A stretch of 64,000 bases of DNA from NCBI GenBank assembly GCA_017744715.1, contig JAGIAT010000002.1:372001-436000 (forward strand), in the 5' to 3' direction. Shown one piece after another: positions 8,221-16,722 of the stretch (the first letter of the stretch is position 1; every line of letters starts with the position of its first letter). Source of the stretch: Niabella sp. (lineage in GTDB: Bacteria; Bacteroidota; Bacteroidia; Chitinophagales; Chitinophagaceae). Below the pieces are notes generated by a model. It saw only the letters and a list, made by a program, of their open reading frames with translations. It was not told the DNA's origin and did not search any database. A program made the translations under genes and the position numbers.

Positions 8221-10143
8221 ATGAAATCAACATTTTTGCTTACGCTCCTGCTGGCCCTGGGTCATTTTTTTACCTGGGCGCAATATTCCAATCTCCGGTT
8301 TACACCGGCCCAGCCCGGGCCCGGTGATATCATCCGGTTTGAATATGACCCCGCCGGCACGCCATTGGAAAAGGCGGAGACCATTACACCGGCCGTTTTT
8401 CTTTACGATGGAACCATACGGGCAGCGGAAGTAACGGCTTCTAAAACAAATGGTAAATGGACGGGCAGCATTTCCACCAACGACACGGCCAAGGCGCTGC
8501 TGATCGCTTTTAAACAGGATAACCAAATGGATAACAACAAGGAGCAGGGCTATTCTTTATTGTTAATGCAGGAAAATAAACCGGTAAAAAATGCGGCCGT
8601 TGGCCTGGCTTCTTTAAACGATTTTGGCGGTTTTATGCTGGATATGAAGGTAAAACCGGAAACAAACCTTGCCTTGTTTAACCAGGAATTTGAAGCGGCA
8701 CCGGAGCTTAAAACCCGCTATGCCAGTCCGTACGCCCGTCTTTTAATGACCGCAGATAAAGAAAACGGAAAGCAAAAGACAGAAGAACTTGCCCGGGCAT
8801 TACAAGACAAACCCAATAAAACTGAAACAGAGTATATGTCCCTGCAATACGTTTATATAACCTTGAAAGATGATGAGCATGTTGATAAACTGAAAAAGCA
8901 GATCCAGACAATGTATCCGAAAGGGATCGCTGCAAAAAACATCCGCCTCAATGCAATAAACCGGGAACGGGATCCTGAAAAGCAGATGCGGATGCTGGAT
9001 ACATTGCAAAAAGATTTTCCGGCAATGAACGCGGCCGACGAAAAAAGCTATGCCAATATGCGCAGCGGCATGTATGGCCAGCTGGCGTTCAATGCAGGGG
9101 TAGCCCGGAAATGGGCCGACTTTAATAAATACATCGCCAAAACGGAAAGTAACACGGCGCTGGCACTTGCTTACAACGAAACTGCCTGGGAGCTTTCCGG
9201 AAAAGGGCTGGATAACAAAGGCGATAGTTTACAATTTGCAAAAGCCCTTTCGGCCAGGGCCCTGGCCAGCATAAAAAAAGAAATAGCAGCCCCCGCCAAC
9301 AAACCGGACTACCGTACAAAGGCCGAGTACCTCAAAGGCCTGGATTATAACCTGGGGAATTATATGGATACCTATGCGCTTATTTTATGGAAACTAAACG
9401 AACGCGCGGCTGCCATGAACGTGCAGGAAGAAGCCGTTCAGAAAACCGGTAAAACCAATACCGAGATCATTGAACGCTACCTGGTGTTTAAAGAAAAGAT
9501 AAAGGGTAAAAATGCGGTGCAGCAGGAGATCGAAGACCTGATCCGGGAAGGCAAGGGTACGGCAAAAATCACCGCACTTTTAAAGGGCATTTATGTTTCT
9601 AAAAACAAGTCGGACAAAGGATATGCCGCCTACCTCGACAATCTGCTGGCCGCATACCGCATGAAGCTGAAAGAGCAGCTAAGGAAACAAATGATTAATG
9701 AGCCTGCCCCGAGGTTTGTGCTGAATGACCTGGATGGTAAAGAAGTATCCCTCGAATCTTTAAAAGGAAAGATTGTGGTTGCAGACTTCTGGGCCACCTG
9801 GTGCGGTCCCTGCCGGGCCTCCTTCCCCGGTATGCAGAAATCACAGCAACAGTTTAAGAACGACGCGGATGTAAAATTCCTTTTTGTAAACACCCGTGAA
9901 GGCGCACAACCCGGTGAGATGTTAGCTAAAGTGGGCGACTTCGTTAAAAAGAATAAGTATGATTTTCATGTGCTGCTGGATGCGGACAATAAGGTTTCTG
10001 AGAATTTTGCAGTAAATGGCATCCCGGCCAAATTCCTGATCGACGGCAACGGCAATATCCGTTTTAAGGTAGTGGGTTTTGACGGCGATACCGATAACCT
10101 GGTGGAAGAAATGCGGGCCATGATTGAAGTGATCCGGAACTGA
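8221..10143 (+). CDS. Secreted TlpA-like thioredoxin-domain protein
   Basis: A 640-aa exported protein: signal peptide (residues 1-20, ending FTWAQ), a beta-sandwich-like N-terminal region (about 20-140), a long helical, TPR-like middle (about 150-490), and a C-terminal TlpA/AhpC-type thioredoxin domain (about 500-640). The redox site is WCGPC with Cys528 and Cys531, and the cis-Pro loop is NGIPAKFLID. It probably reduces or isomerises disulfides in the periplasm or at the envelope; the partner is unknown. Large fusions of this type are common in Bacteroidota. It stands alone on its strand. Confidence 0.85.
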   Translation: MKSTFLLTLLLALGHFFTWAQYSNLRFTPAQPGPGDIIRFEYDPAGTPLEKAETITPAVFLYDGTIRAAEVTASKTNGKWTGSISTNDTAKALLIAFKQDNQMDNNKEQGYSLLLMQENKPVKNAAVGLASLNDFGGFMLDMKVKPETNLALFNQEFEAAPELKTRYASPYARLLMTADKENGKQKTEELARALQDKPNKTETEYMSLQYVYITLKDDEHVDKLKKQIQTMYPKGIAAKNIRLNAINRERDPEKQMRMLDTLQKDFPAMNAADEKSYANMRSGMYGQLAFNAGVARKWADFNKYIAKTESNTALALAYNETAWELSGKGLDNKGDSLQFAKALSARALASIKKEIAAPANKPDYRTKAEYLKGLDYNLGNYMDTYALILWKLNERAAAMNVQEEAVQKTGKTNTEIIERYLVFKEKIKGKNAVQQEIEDLIREGKGTAKITALLKGIYVSKNKSDKGYAAYLDNLLAAYRMKLKEQLRKQMINEPAPRFVLNDLDGKEVSLESLKGKIVVADFWATWCGPCRASFPGMQKSQQQFKNDADVKFLFVNTREGAQPGEMLAKVGDFVKKNKYDFHVLLDADNKVSENFAVNGIPAKFLIDGNGNIRFKVVGFDGDTDNLVEEMRAMIEVIRN

Positions 10144-10214
10144 TTCGTGAAATATAGCGTAGGCATATAGACGGGCCCTTTGGATCAGCCGCACTTCACA
10201 CAAACGAATATTCA

Positions 10215-10250
10215 ATAAAAAAAACGCCGGGTCATGTAGGATCCGGCGTT
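10215..10250 (-). terminator. Terminator of typA
   Basis: An 11-bp stem with one G-T wobble (aacgccgggtc 10223-10233 / gatccggcgtt 10240-10250), a 6-nt loop, and a T run of about eight on the minus strand. It lies 23 bp past the typA stop codon. Confidence 0.85.
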
Positions 10251-10273
10251 TCGATGTTATTATCTGTATCTTC

Positions 10274-12082
10274 TTAAACAGCTTCTGCAGCCATTTTCTT
10301 TGCAATCTTGTTCCGCTCAATTTCATCCAGCACCACTTTACGCATCCGGATAAAATTCGGCGTTACCTCAATACACTCATCGTGCTGAATGTACTCCATG
10401 CACTCTTCCAGGGTCATCAGCGTTTTAGGTGCAATGCGGGTAGCATCATCACTTCCGCTGGCACGGTGGTTGGTCAGTTTCTTTTCTTCTGTAGCATTCA
10501 CCACCAGGTCGCCCGGTTTGATGTTTTCTGCCAGGATCTGTCCGGCATATACTTCCTCACCCGGATCCACAAAGAAGGTACCGCGGTCCTGTAATTTATC
10601 AATAGAGTAACCGGTTGTGCGGCCCTGGTTCTTGGAGATCAGCACCCCGTTGTTTCTGCCGGGGATCATTCCCTTCCAGAGTTGGTAAGAAGAAAACCGG
10701 TGTGCCATTACAGCTTCACCTGTGGTAGCGGTCAGCATCTGGGTACGCAGCCCGATCAGTCCGCGGGAAGGAATTTCAAATTCCAGGTGCTGCATCTCAC
10801 CCTTGGTTTCCATTACCAGCATTTCTCCTTTGCGGCGGGTAACCAGGTCAATCACCTTGCTGGCAAACTCTTCCGGTACATCCACTACCAGGGTTTCAAA
10901 TGGTTCGTGTTTTTTGCCGTCGATGTCCTTGGTAATTACCTGCGGCTGACCAACGGTTAACTCATATCCCTCGCGGCGCATGGTTTCAATGAGTACACCC
11001 AGGTGCAAAATACCCCGGCCATATACCAGGAAGGCTTCCCCGCCTTCGCTTTCTTCCACACGCAGGGCCAGGTTCTTTTCTGTTTCTTTTTCCAACCGAT
11101 CGCGCAGGTGACGGCTGGTAACAAACTTACCATCCTTACCATAAAACGGAGAGTTGTTAATACCAAACAACATGTTCATGGTAGGTTCATCTACGCTGAT
11201 CCGCGGTAATGCTTCCTGGTTTTCTGCATCGGCAATGGTATCCCCGATGTTAAAATCTTCAATACCTACCACCGCACAAAGATCACCCGCATGTACTTCG
11301 GTCACTTTCTTTTTACCCATTCCCTCAAACACATATAATTCTTTTACACGGGTCTTTTTTACACCATCTTCCTGCATCAGGGCTACCTGCTGACCTTCTT
11401 TGATTACCCCACGGCCTACTTTACCTACAGCAATACGGCCCAGGAAAGAAGAGTAATCCAGTGAAGTGATCTGCATTTGCAGCGCACCTTCAGCCACTTT
11501 TGGCAACGGCACATATTTTAAAATACCATCCAGCAGGGGATTGATATTATCAATCGGTGTTAAGGAATCATTGAACCAGCCGTTCTTTCCGGAACCATAG
11601 AAGGTAGGGAAATCCAGCTGCTCTTCCGTAGCATCCAGGTTAAAGAACAGGTCAAATACCGCATCATGTACTTCATCCGGGCGGCAGTTGGGTTTATCTA
11701 CCTTATTAATCACCACAATCGGTTTTAATCCCAGCGCCAGCGCTTTCTGTAATACGAAGCGGGTTTGCGGCATCGGCCCTTCAAAGGCATCTACCAGCAA
11801 AATAACCCCGTCTGCCATTTTCAAAACACGCTCTACCTCTCCTCCAAAATCGGCGTGACCGGGTGTATCAATTACGTTAATTTTTGTATCCTTGTAAGTA
11901 ACGGCTGCATTTTTACTAAAAATGGTAATACCCCGCTCTCTTTCCAGATCGTTGTTATCCATGATCAGTTCACCGGTGGCCTGGTTCTCGCGGAAAACAG
12001 AAGTAGCGTGTAAGATTTTATCTACTAATGTGGTTTTTCCGTGGTCTACGTGCGCGATGATTGCGATGTTTCTTAAATTCAT
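10274..12082 (-). CDS. typA: Ribosome-associated GTPase TypA/BipA
   Basis: Translational GTPase that binds the ribosome and supports 50S assembly and stress responses. The 602-aa length is typical. I choose the ATG giving MNLRNIAIIAHVDHGKTTLV, the family N-terminus, over one seven codons upstream. G1 is AHVDHGKTT, switch I holds RERGITIFSKNAAV, G3 is DTPGHADFGGEV and G4 is NKVD, followed by domain II, an EF-G-like domain III/V region, and the BipA-specific C-terminal domain (TSYSIDKLQDRG-like segment, then MTLEECMEYI). It has its own promoter and terminator, so it is monocistronic. Confidence 0.96.
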   Translation of the reverse strand: MNLRNIAIIAHVDHGKTTLVDKILHATSVFRENQATGELIMDNNDLERERGITIFSKNAAVTYKDTKINVIDTPGHADFGGEVERVLKMADGVILLVDAFEGPMPQTRFVLQKALALGLKPIVVINKVDKPNCRPDEVHDAVFDLFFNLDATEEQLDFPTFYGSGKNGWFNDSLTPIDNINPLLDGILKYVPLPKVAEGALQMQITSLDYSSFLGRIAVGKVGRGVIKEGQQVALMQEDGVKKTRVKELYVFEGMGKKKVTEVHAGDLCAVVGIEDFNIGDTIADAENQEALPRISVDEPTMNMLFGINNSPFYGKDGKFVTSRHLRDRLEKETEKNLALRVEESEGGEAFLVYGRGILHLGVLIETMRREGYELTVGQPQVITKDIDGKKHEPFETLVVDVPEEFASKVIDLVTRRKGEMLVMETKGEMQHLEFEIPSRGLIGLRTQMLTATTGEAVMAHRFSSYQLWKGMIPGRNNGVLISKNQGRTTGYSIDKLQDRGTFFVDPGEEVYAGQILAENIKPGDLVVNATEEKKLTNHRASGSDDATRIAPKTLMTLEECMEYIQHDECIEVTPNFIRMRKVVLDEIERNKIAKKMAAEAV

Positions 12083-12100
12083 TTTTAAAATTTGGAGGCG

Positions 12101-12108
12101 CAAAGGTA
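12101..12108 (-). promoter_or_regulatory. Bacteroidota -7 box before typA
   Basis: On the minus strand the sequence reads TACCTTTG, a perfect match to the Bacteroidota TAnnTTTG box, with a TTG about 21 nt upstream. The ATG of typA is 18 nt downstream, so the leader would be very short. Confidence 0.65.
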
Positions 12109-12539
12109 CGATAAATCTGCGCTACAGCACAATTTTTTGAACCGCCACCGGCCGATTTAATGAAAAAATAGCATAAATTCCGGCCATTTTCAAGTCCCGA
12201 ACCAACAGATCATCCTATGTAAACCATTGACCTGCTGGGGTTTGATTCCTGTTCTCGGCTGATTTTGTTTTATTTTTCAGCTTCCTTAAAAGTAACCTGT
12301 CCGCTTTTCTGAACAAAATGGCCGGGTTTAGTGTTTACCACACTGTTCCCCTTTATTTACAGGCATTTATATATGTATAAACGCATGCATGGTCCTAAGT
12401 GCCGTGTTATACCGGTTGCGGGCACCTGATCCGTTTATTATTATAGTATGCATTGAATCCCCGCAAAACAACCGTTCCGTAGTAAAATAATTACGACCCG
12501 CAACGAAATCAAATTAGCCGCATTTATTATCTTGCCAAT
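12109..12539. other. Divergent intergenic region typA / fabH-like
   Basis: About 430 bp between divergent genes. Apart from the typA promoter, a TATCTTGC sequence at 12528-12535 could be a -7 box for the fabH-like gene. It lies only a few bases before that ATG and would give a nearly leaderless mRNA. No other gene, repeat or RNA is seen. Confidence 0.4.
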
Positions 12540-13589
12540 ATGAACAGAACGATCATTGCCGGAATTGGCAGCTATGTGCCGGAGCAGGTGGTAACCAATA
12601 CAGAACTGACGCAGTTTATGGACACCAGCGATCAATGGATCCAGGAGCGTACCGGTATCCGGGAGCGGCGGTATGTGCGCCGCTTTGAGGAAACCACGGC
12701 CACTATAGGGGCCGAGGCGGCAAAAGTGGCCATCGAACGGGCCGGCATTGCGGTTAATGATATTGATTTCATCGTTTTTGCCACACTAAGCCCGGATTAC
12801 TTTTTCCCCGGCTGCGGCGTACTGGTACAGCGCATACTGGGACTTAAAGATGTAGGCGCACTGGATGTACGTAACCAGTGCAGCGGCTTCTTATATGGCC
12901 TTAGTGTGGCCGACCAGTTTATTAAAACCGGTATGTATAAGAACATCCTGCTGATTGGTGCAGAAGTACATTCCTATGCCATGGACTTTTCCACCCGGGG
13001 CCGTAATGTATCGGTGATTTTCGGCGATGGCGCCGGGGCCGTCATCTTACAGCCATCGCCGGATCCGGAACGCGGTATTTTAAGTACCCATCTGCACAGC
13101 GACGGCGCGGACGCCGAAGTGCTGAGTATGCCCAATCCCGGTTTTCATGCGGGCGCGCACCGGCCGGAATGGCGGCCGCCGGTTCCCCCACAGAAGTATG
13201 GGGGCGTTTTTATTACACAGGACCTTTTAAATAAAGAAGATTTTTATCCTTATATGGATGGACAGGCCGTATTTAAAAAGGCGGTGGTCAAAATGCCCGA
13301 GGTAATTATGGAAGCGCTCAATACCAATCAGCATAAGCCAGAAGATTTACAGCTTTTAATTCCGCACCAGGCCAACCTGCGCATTTCCCAGTTTGTACAG
13401 CAAACGCTGCGGCTGCGGGATGACCAGGTTTTTAACAATATTCAAAAATATGGAAACACCACAGCCGCGTCTGTTCCCTTAGCTTTGTGTGAAGCCTGGG
13501 AAAACGGCCGGGTAAAAGAAAAGGACCTGGTATGCCTGGCTGCTTTTGGCAGCGGCTTTACCTGGGGCAGTGCCCTGTTAAGATGGTAG
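12540..13589 (+). CDS. 3-oxoacyl-ACP synthase III family protein (FabH-like)
   Basis: A 349-aa thiolase-fold condensing enzyme. The triad is visible: Cys114 (RNQCSGFLYG), His276 (LIPHQANLRI) and Asn306 (KYGNTTAAS). The N-terminus GIGSYVPEQVVTN and the TGIRERR motif are typical. FabH starts fatty-acid synthesis by condensing an acyl-CoA with malonyl-ACP. It is slightly longer than E. coli FabH because of an insert rich in Pro, His and Trp (about residues 200-235). No plsX, fabD or other fatty-acid gene is beside it, so a specialised ketosynthase (branched-chain, OleA-like or secondary metabolism) is possible. Confidence 0.85.
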   Translation: MNRTIIAGIGSYVPEQVVTNTELTQFMDTSDQWIQERTGIRERRYVRRFEETTATIGAEAAKVAIERAGIAVNDIDFIVFATLSPDYFFPGCGVLVQRILGLKDVGALDVRNQCSGFLYGLSVADQFIKTGMYKNILLIGAEVHSYAMDFSTRGRNVSVIFGDGAGAVILQPSPDPERGILSTHLHSDGADAEVLSMPNPGFHAGAHRPEWRPPVPPQKYGGVFITQDLLNKEDFYPYMDGQAVFKKAVVKMPEVIMEALNTNQHKPEDLQLLIPHQANLRISQFVQQTLRLRDDQVFNNIQKYGNTTAASVPLALCEAWENGRVKEKDLVCLAAFGSGFTWGSALLRW

Positions 13590-13604
13590 ATTATAAAACA
13601 CCGC

Positions 13605-14504
13605 ATGAAAAGGAAAATAGGCTATATCATTAACCCGATATCGGGTACGAAATCGAAGGACGCGGTTTCCAGTCTCATTGCGCGGGAAACCTTGCGGGAG
13701 GGCATCCCTTTCTCTTTTTTTCCCTCGGTGGCCAATGGCGATTATTCGTACTTGTACGATACGCTTACAGACGAAAAATATACGGATATTGTAGTCATTG
13801 GCGGAGACGGTACGGTAAACCAGGTGGTAGACAGCCTGAAGCACCTGCCGCTGCAATTTGGTATCATCCCCTCCGGATCGGGCAACGGCCTGGCATTTGG
13901 AGCGGGCATCCCCAAAACGCCGCAAAAAGCACTGGATATTGTTTTTAAGAATAAAAGCATCCCGGTGGATGGCTTCCGCATCAACGGCAAATTTGCCTGC
14001 ATGCTCTGCGGCCTGGGCTTTGATGCAAAAGTGGCCCATGATTTTGCCAACCAGCCGCAGCGGGGACTGATGACCTACGTGAACCAGGTTTTTAAAAACT
14101 TCTTTGGCGCCAAGCCCTATTCCTTTAAAATAAAGCTGGGTGAAAAACGGTTTGAAACCGAAGCCTATTTCATCAGCATTGCCAACAGCAACCAGTTTGG
14201 CAATCATTTTACCATTGCCCCCAAGGCCAGTTTAAACGATGGGTTGCTGGATGTGGTGATTGTTACCGAACAATCGAAAATGGCCATGCTGTACAATACG
14301 CTCATACAGGTGGGTGGCCGCAACAAGGTGCAAACCGTGGAAGAAGTGCGGAAAAAACGGGGCATTATTTATTTTCAAACAGAAACCATCCGCATCAGCA
14401 ACTGGAGCGAGGCGCCCATGCATATTGACGGTGAGCCGGTGGACACCGAAAAGAAACTGAATATTGAAATTGAAAAAAACTGCTTTCGGCTATTGGTACA
14501 ATGA
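13605..14504 (+). CDS. Diacylglycerol/lipid kinase family protein
   Basis: A 299-aa protein of the YegS/DgkB-type lipid kinase family, which phosphorylates diacylglycerol or a related lipid at the membrane with ATP. The nucleotide-binding GGDGT is at residues 66-70 and the GSGNGLA motif at 91-97; a beta-rich C-terminal lobe follows (MHIDGEPVD near the end). It starts 15 bp after the fabH-like gene and overlaps rnhB by four bases (ATGA), so the three genes probably form one operon. The exact lipid substrate cannot be read from the sequence. Confidence 0.88.
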   Translation: MKRKIGYIINPISGTKSKDAVSSLIARETLREGIPFSFFPSVANGDYSYLYDTLTDEKYTDIVVIGGDGTVNQVVDSLKHLPLQFGIIPSGSGNGLAFGAGIPKTPQKALDIVFKNKSIPVDGFRINGKFACMLCGLGFDAKVAHDFANQPQRGLMTYVNQVFKNFFGAKPYSFKIKLGEKRFETEAYFISIANSNQFGNHFTIAPKASLNDGLLDVVIVTEQSKMAMLYNTLIQVGGRNKVQTVEEVRKKRGIIYFQTETIRISNWSEAPMHIDGEPVDTEKKLNIEIEKNCFRLLVQ

Positions 14505-15142
14505 CAAAGAAAGTGTTATCTGATGCGCCCCGCCTGCAGCTCCGGTATCAGCAGGAGCTGCTGGAAGCCGGCTGTGATGAAGCCGGACGGGGATGCTATG
14601 CGGGCCCGGTATTTGCAGCGGCCGTCATTTTACCGGAAGGTTTTTATCATCCCCTGCTAAACGATAGCAAACTGTTAAAAGCAGAGGTGCGCACGGAGCT
14701 GCGTTCTTATATTGAAGCAAACGCCCTGGCTTATGCCGTGGCCCAGGTGAGTGTGGAGGAAATTGACACCATCAATATTTTAAAAGCCGCTCAAAAGGCC
14801 ATGCACCTGGCACTGGATGCACTTACCCCGGAAGCGGCCTTCATCGCTGTAGACGGCAATTACTTTATCCCCTACCGGCAAACACCCCACGCCTGTATTA
14901 TTAAAGGCGATGGAAAATATGCACATATTGCCGCAGCCAGCATACTGGCCAAAACCTACCGCGATGCGTACATGCAACGGATTCATGAAGAATTCCCTCA
15001 TTACAACTGGGTGTCCAATAAAGGATACGGCACGTTAACACACCGGAAAGCGATCGAGGAAAACGGGATCTGCATACACCACCGGAAAAGTTTTAACATT
15101 TTGCCGGGTCAGCTGCCATCGCCGGAAGACGAATGGCATTGA
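14501..15142 (+). CDS. rnhB: Ribonuclease HII
   Basis: A 213-aa endonuclease that cuts RNA in RNA-DNA hybrids and removes misincorporated ribonucleotides. The family signature CDEAGRGCYAGPV places catalytic Asp26 and Glu27; later conserved acidic and Lys residues lie in VDGNYFIP and IIKGDGKYAHIAAASILAKTYRD. The C-terminal YGTLTHRKAI motif contacts the ribonucleotide junction. Its ATG overlaps the stop of the lipid kinase gene. Length is normal. Confidence 0.95.
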   Translation: MTKKVLSDAPRLQLRYQQELLEAGCDEAGRGCYAGPVFAAAVILPEGFYHPLLNDSKLLKAEVRTELRSYIEANALAYAVAQVSVEEIDTINILKAAQKAMHLALDALTPEAAFIAVDGNYFIPYRQTPHACIIKGDGKYAHIAAASILAKTYRDAYMQRIHEEFPHYNWVSNKGYGTLTHRKAIEENGICIHHRKSFNILPGQLPSPEDEWH

Positions 15143-15178
15143 TTTTGGATATTCAGTTTGTAAAATAAATCTGTATAT

Positions 15179-15424
15179 ATGAAAAAAGTGTTTCTTTTAA
15201 TGATGATTGCGGTATTTGCGTTCATCAGTTCCGATGCACAGCCGCGCCCGCCAAGGCCGCCGCATCCACCACGGCCGCATGCGCCCCATTACAAAAAACC
15301 TAAAAAGCAGTATCACAAAAAGTATTATAAAAAGCGGCATGCGCATTACCGTCCGGCACGGCGTCCGCACCATCCGCCCCGGCCACCGTTGCCACCACGT
15401 CCGCCATTGCCGCCACATCCATAA
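15179..15424 (+). CDS. Small secreted Pro/His/Lys-rich protein
   Basis: An 81-aa product: a clear signal peptide (MKKVFLLMMIAVFAFISSDAQ) and then a mature part made almost only of Pro, His, Arg, Lys and Tyr (PRPPRPPHPPRP..., a KKYYKKRH centre, and a PPRPPLPP C-terminus). It is strongly basic. The composition suggests metal binding, envelope or polyanion interaction, but no family is recognised. It lies 36 bp after rnhB and may be co-transcribed. The next gene encodes another secreted low-complexity protein that also has a Pro-His-Pro patch. Confidence 0.65.
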   Translation: MKKVFLLMMIAVFAFISSDAQPRPPRPPHPPRPHAPHYKKPKKQYHKKYYKKRHAHYRPARRPHHPPRPPLPPRPPLPPHP

Positions 15425-15516
15425 AAATACCCGGAATCAGGTATAACGGCATTCCGGCTTTCTTAATAATTTTGGTGGTACTTTTTGGACGTTTACTATT
15501 TTAAATTAAAACATAT

Positions 15517-15963
15517 ATGAAAAAATCCTTTTTTCTTTTACTGTTCGGCATAGGCTTGTTAAACGCGTCCTATGCACAAAGTTCCAAACCGGACGATAAG
15601 GACGATAAAAAAACAGAAGCAAAGTCGGATACAAAAAAATCAAAGAAGGCTGAAAAGGAAACGGCGGAGGAGCGCCATGAGCGGCAGAAAGAGTTCTGGA
15701 GAAAAGTAGGTACCAATGAGCGCGACTACTGGAAGGGAGAACATGAGCGTCATGTAAAGAACAAAGAAGCAAGGGAAGCAAAGAATGATAAAAAGGAAAC
15801 AGCTTCCAAAGAATCCGGTGATTCAAAAGCGGATGCCAAAGAATCCAAGGTAGAAAAAGAAGACCGCCGCCCGCCACATCCTCCCAAGCCACCGAATCCT
15901 TTTAAGAAAAAGAAAAAAGATAAGGAAGAGGAAAAAACAGAAAGTACCGAGTCTGGTTCCTAA
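15517..15963 (+). CDS. Secreted Lys/Glu-rich low-complexity protein
   Basis: A 148-aa product with a signal peptide (MKKSFFLLLFGIGLLNASYAQ) and a highly charged mature part dominated by Lys, Glu, Asp and Ala, probably helical or disordered. Near the C-terminus a RRPPHPPKPPNP patch resembles the preceding 81-aa protein. Family unknown. A strong terminator follows, so it ends this rightward transcript. Confidence 0.65.
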   Translation: MKKSFFLLLFGIGLLNASYAQSSKPDDKDDKKTEAKSDTKKSKKAEKETAEERHERQKEFWRKVGTNERDYWKGEHERHVKNKEAREAKNDKKETASKESGDSKADAKESKVEKEDRRPPHPPKPPNPFKKKKKDKEEEKTESTESGS

Positions 15964-15983
15964 TTCTCTAAATAAATATGCGA

Positions 15984-16013
15984 AAGCACTGGCTGTGGCC
16001 GGTGCTTTTTTTA
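15984..16013 (+). terminator. Terminator after the Lys/Glu-rich gene
   Basis: A 10-bp stem with one wobble pair (aagcactggc 15984-15993 / gccggtgctt 15998-16007), a tgtg loop and a T run. Confidence 0.85.
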
Positions 16014-16051
16014 TTTAGCGTATTGAAAGTACTATCGTCATTTACTCCTTC

Positions 16052-16580
16052 CCAGCAGGGTCTCTCGTAGAGGACCCTGCGCTATATTGCAGCGTTACTA
16101 TTCCCCGCGTCCCTTGCAGGAGACACGGGGATGAAGACGATGGTTCCTTCCCAGCAGGGTCTCTCGCAGAGGACCCTGCGTTATTGCAACGCTACTATTC
16201 CCCGCGTCCCTCGCAGGAGACACGGGGAAGCAGGACGATGATCATCGTCCTGCTTCCCAGCAGGGTCTCTCGCAGAAGACCCTGCGCTATTGCAACGTTA
16301 CTATTCCCCGCGTCCCTTGCAGGAGACACGGGGATGAAGACGATGGTTCCTGCCCAGCAGGATCTCTCGCAGAGGACCCTGCGTTATTCCAGCGTTACTA
16401 TTCCCGCGTCCCGTGCAGGAGACACGGGGATGAAGACGATGGTTCCTTCCCAGCAGGGTCTCTCGCAGAGGACCCTGCGCTATTGCAACGCTACTATTCC
16501 CCGCGTCCCTTGCAGGAGACTCGGGGATGAAGACGGTGGTTCCTTCCCAGCAGGGTCTCTCGCAGAGGACCCTGCGTTAC
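16052..16580. repeat. Tandem array of ~97-bp two-hairpin units
   Basis: Six copies of hairpin A, a 26-nt near-palindrome with arms gcagggtc/gaccctgc, start at 16055, 16154, 16260, 16357, 16453 and 16550. They alternate with five copies of hairpin B, a 27-28-nt imperfect palindrome with arms ccccg/cgggg, at 16103, 16200, 16306, 16403 and 16499. The period is 96-99 bp, with one unit of 106 bp that carries an extra small inverted repeat (aagcaggacgatgatcatcgtcctgctt, 16228-16255). Single copies of A and B also occur near 25.3 and 47.2 kb. The array sits between convergent genes; translations across it look artificial. It resembles a BIME/REP-type mosaic element. Confidence 0.9.
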
Positions 16581-16623
16581 TGCAACGCCAGCAACTTGTT
16601 TCGGCATCTATGCATGATTCCAC

Positions 16624-16650
16624 AAGATCCTGAAACAAGTTCAGGATGAC
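16624..16650. repeat. Short dispersed hairpin (gatcct...aggatgac type)
   Basis: gatcctgaa / ttcaggat form a hairpin followed by gac. It belongs to the dispersed family also seen at 25161-25258, 29266-29358, 37616-37653 and 47357-47382, all with a cttcggctncgctcaggatgac-like end. Confidence 0.5.
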
Positions 16651-16722
16651 GATAAGATGGTATTGTCATAGCTCCATTGTTTTTGCAACGCAAATTTTTT
16701 ACTCAGGATGACGACAACAAGA

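Noticed and set aside
16052..16580. CRISPR array
   Set aside because: The whole ~97-bp unit is repeated, including what would be spacers, and both hairpins are near-identical in each unit. There is no unique spacer and no cas gene in the window.
16184..16633. Open frame of 149 codons through the tandem array
   Set aside because: The amino-acid sequence just repeats the array unit (SRRPCAIATL-like blocks); no start context and no conservation signs. It is a by-product of a repeat whose period (about 96-99 bp) is often a multiple of three.
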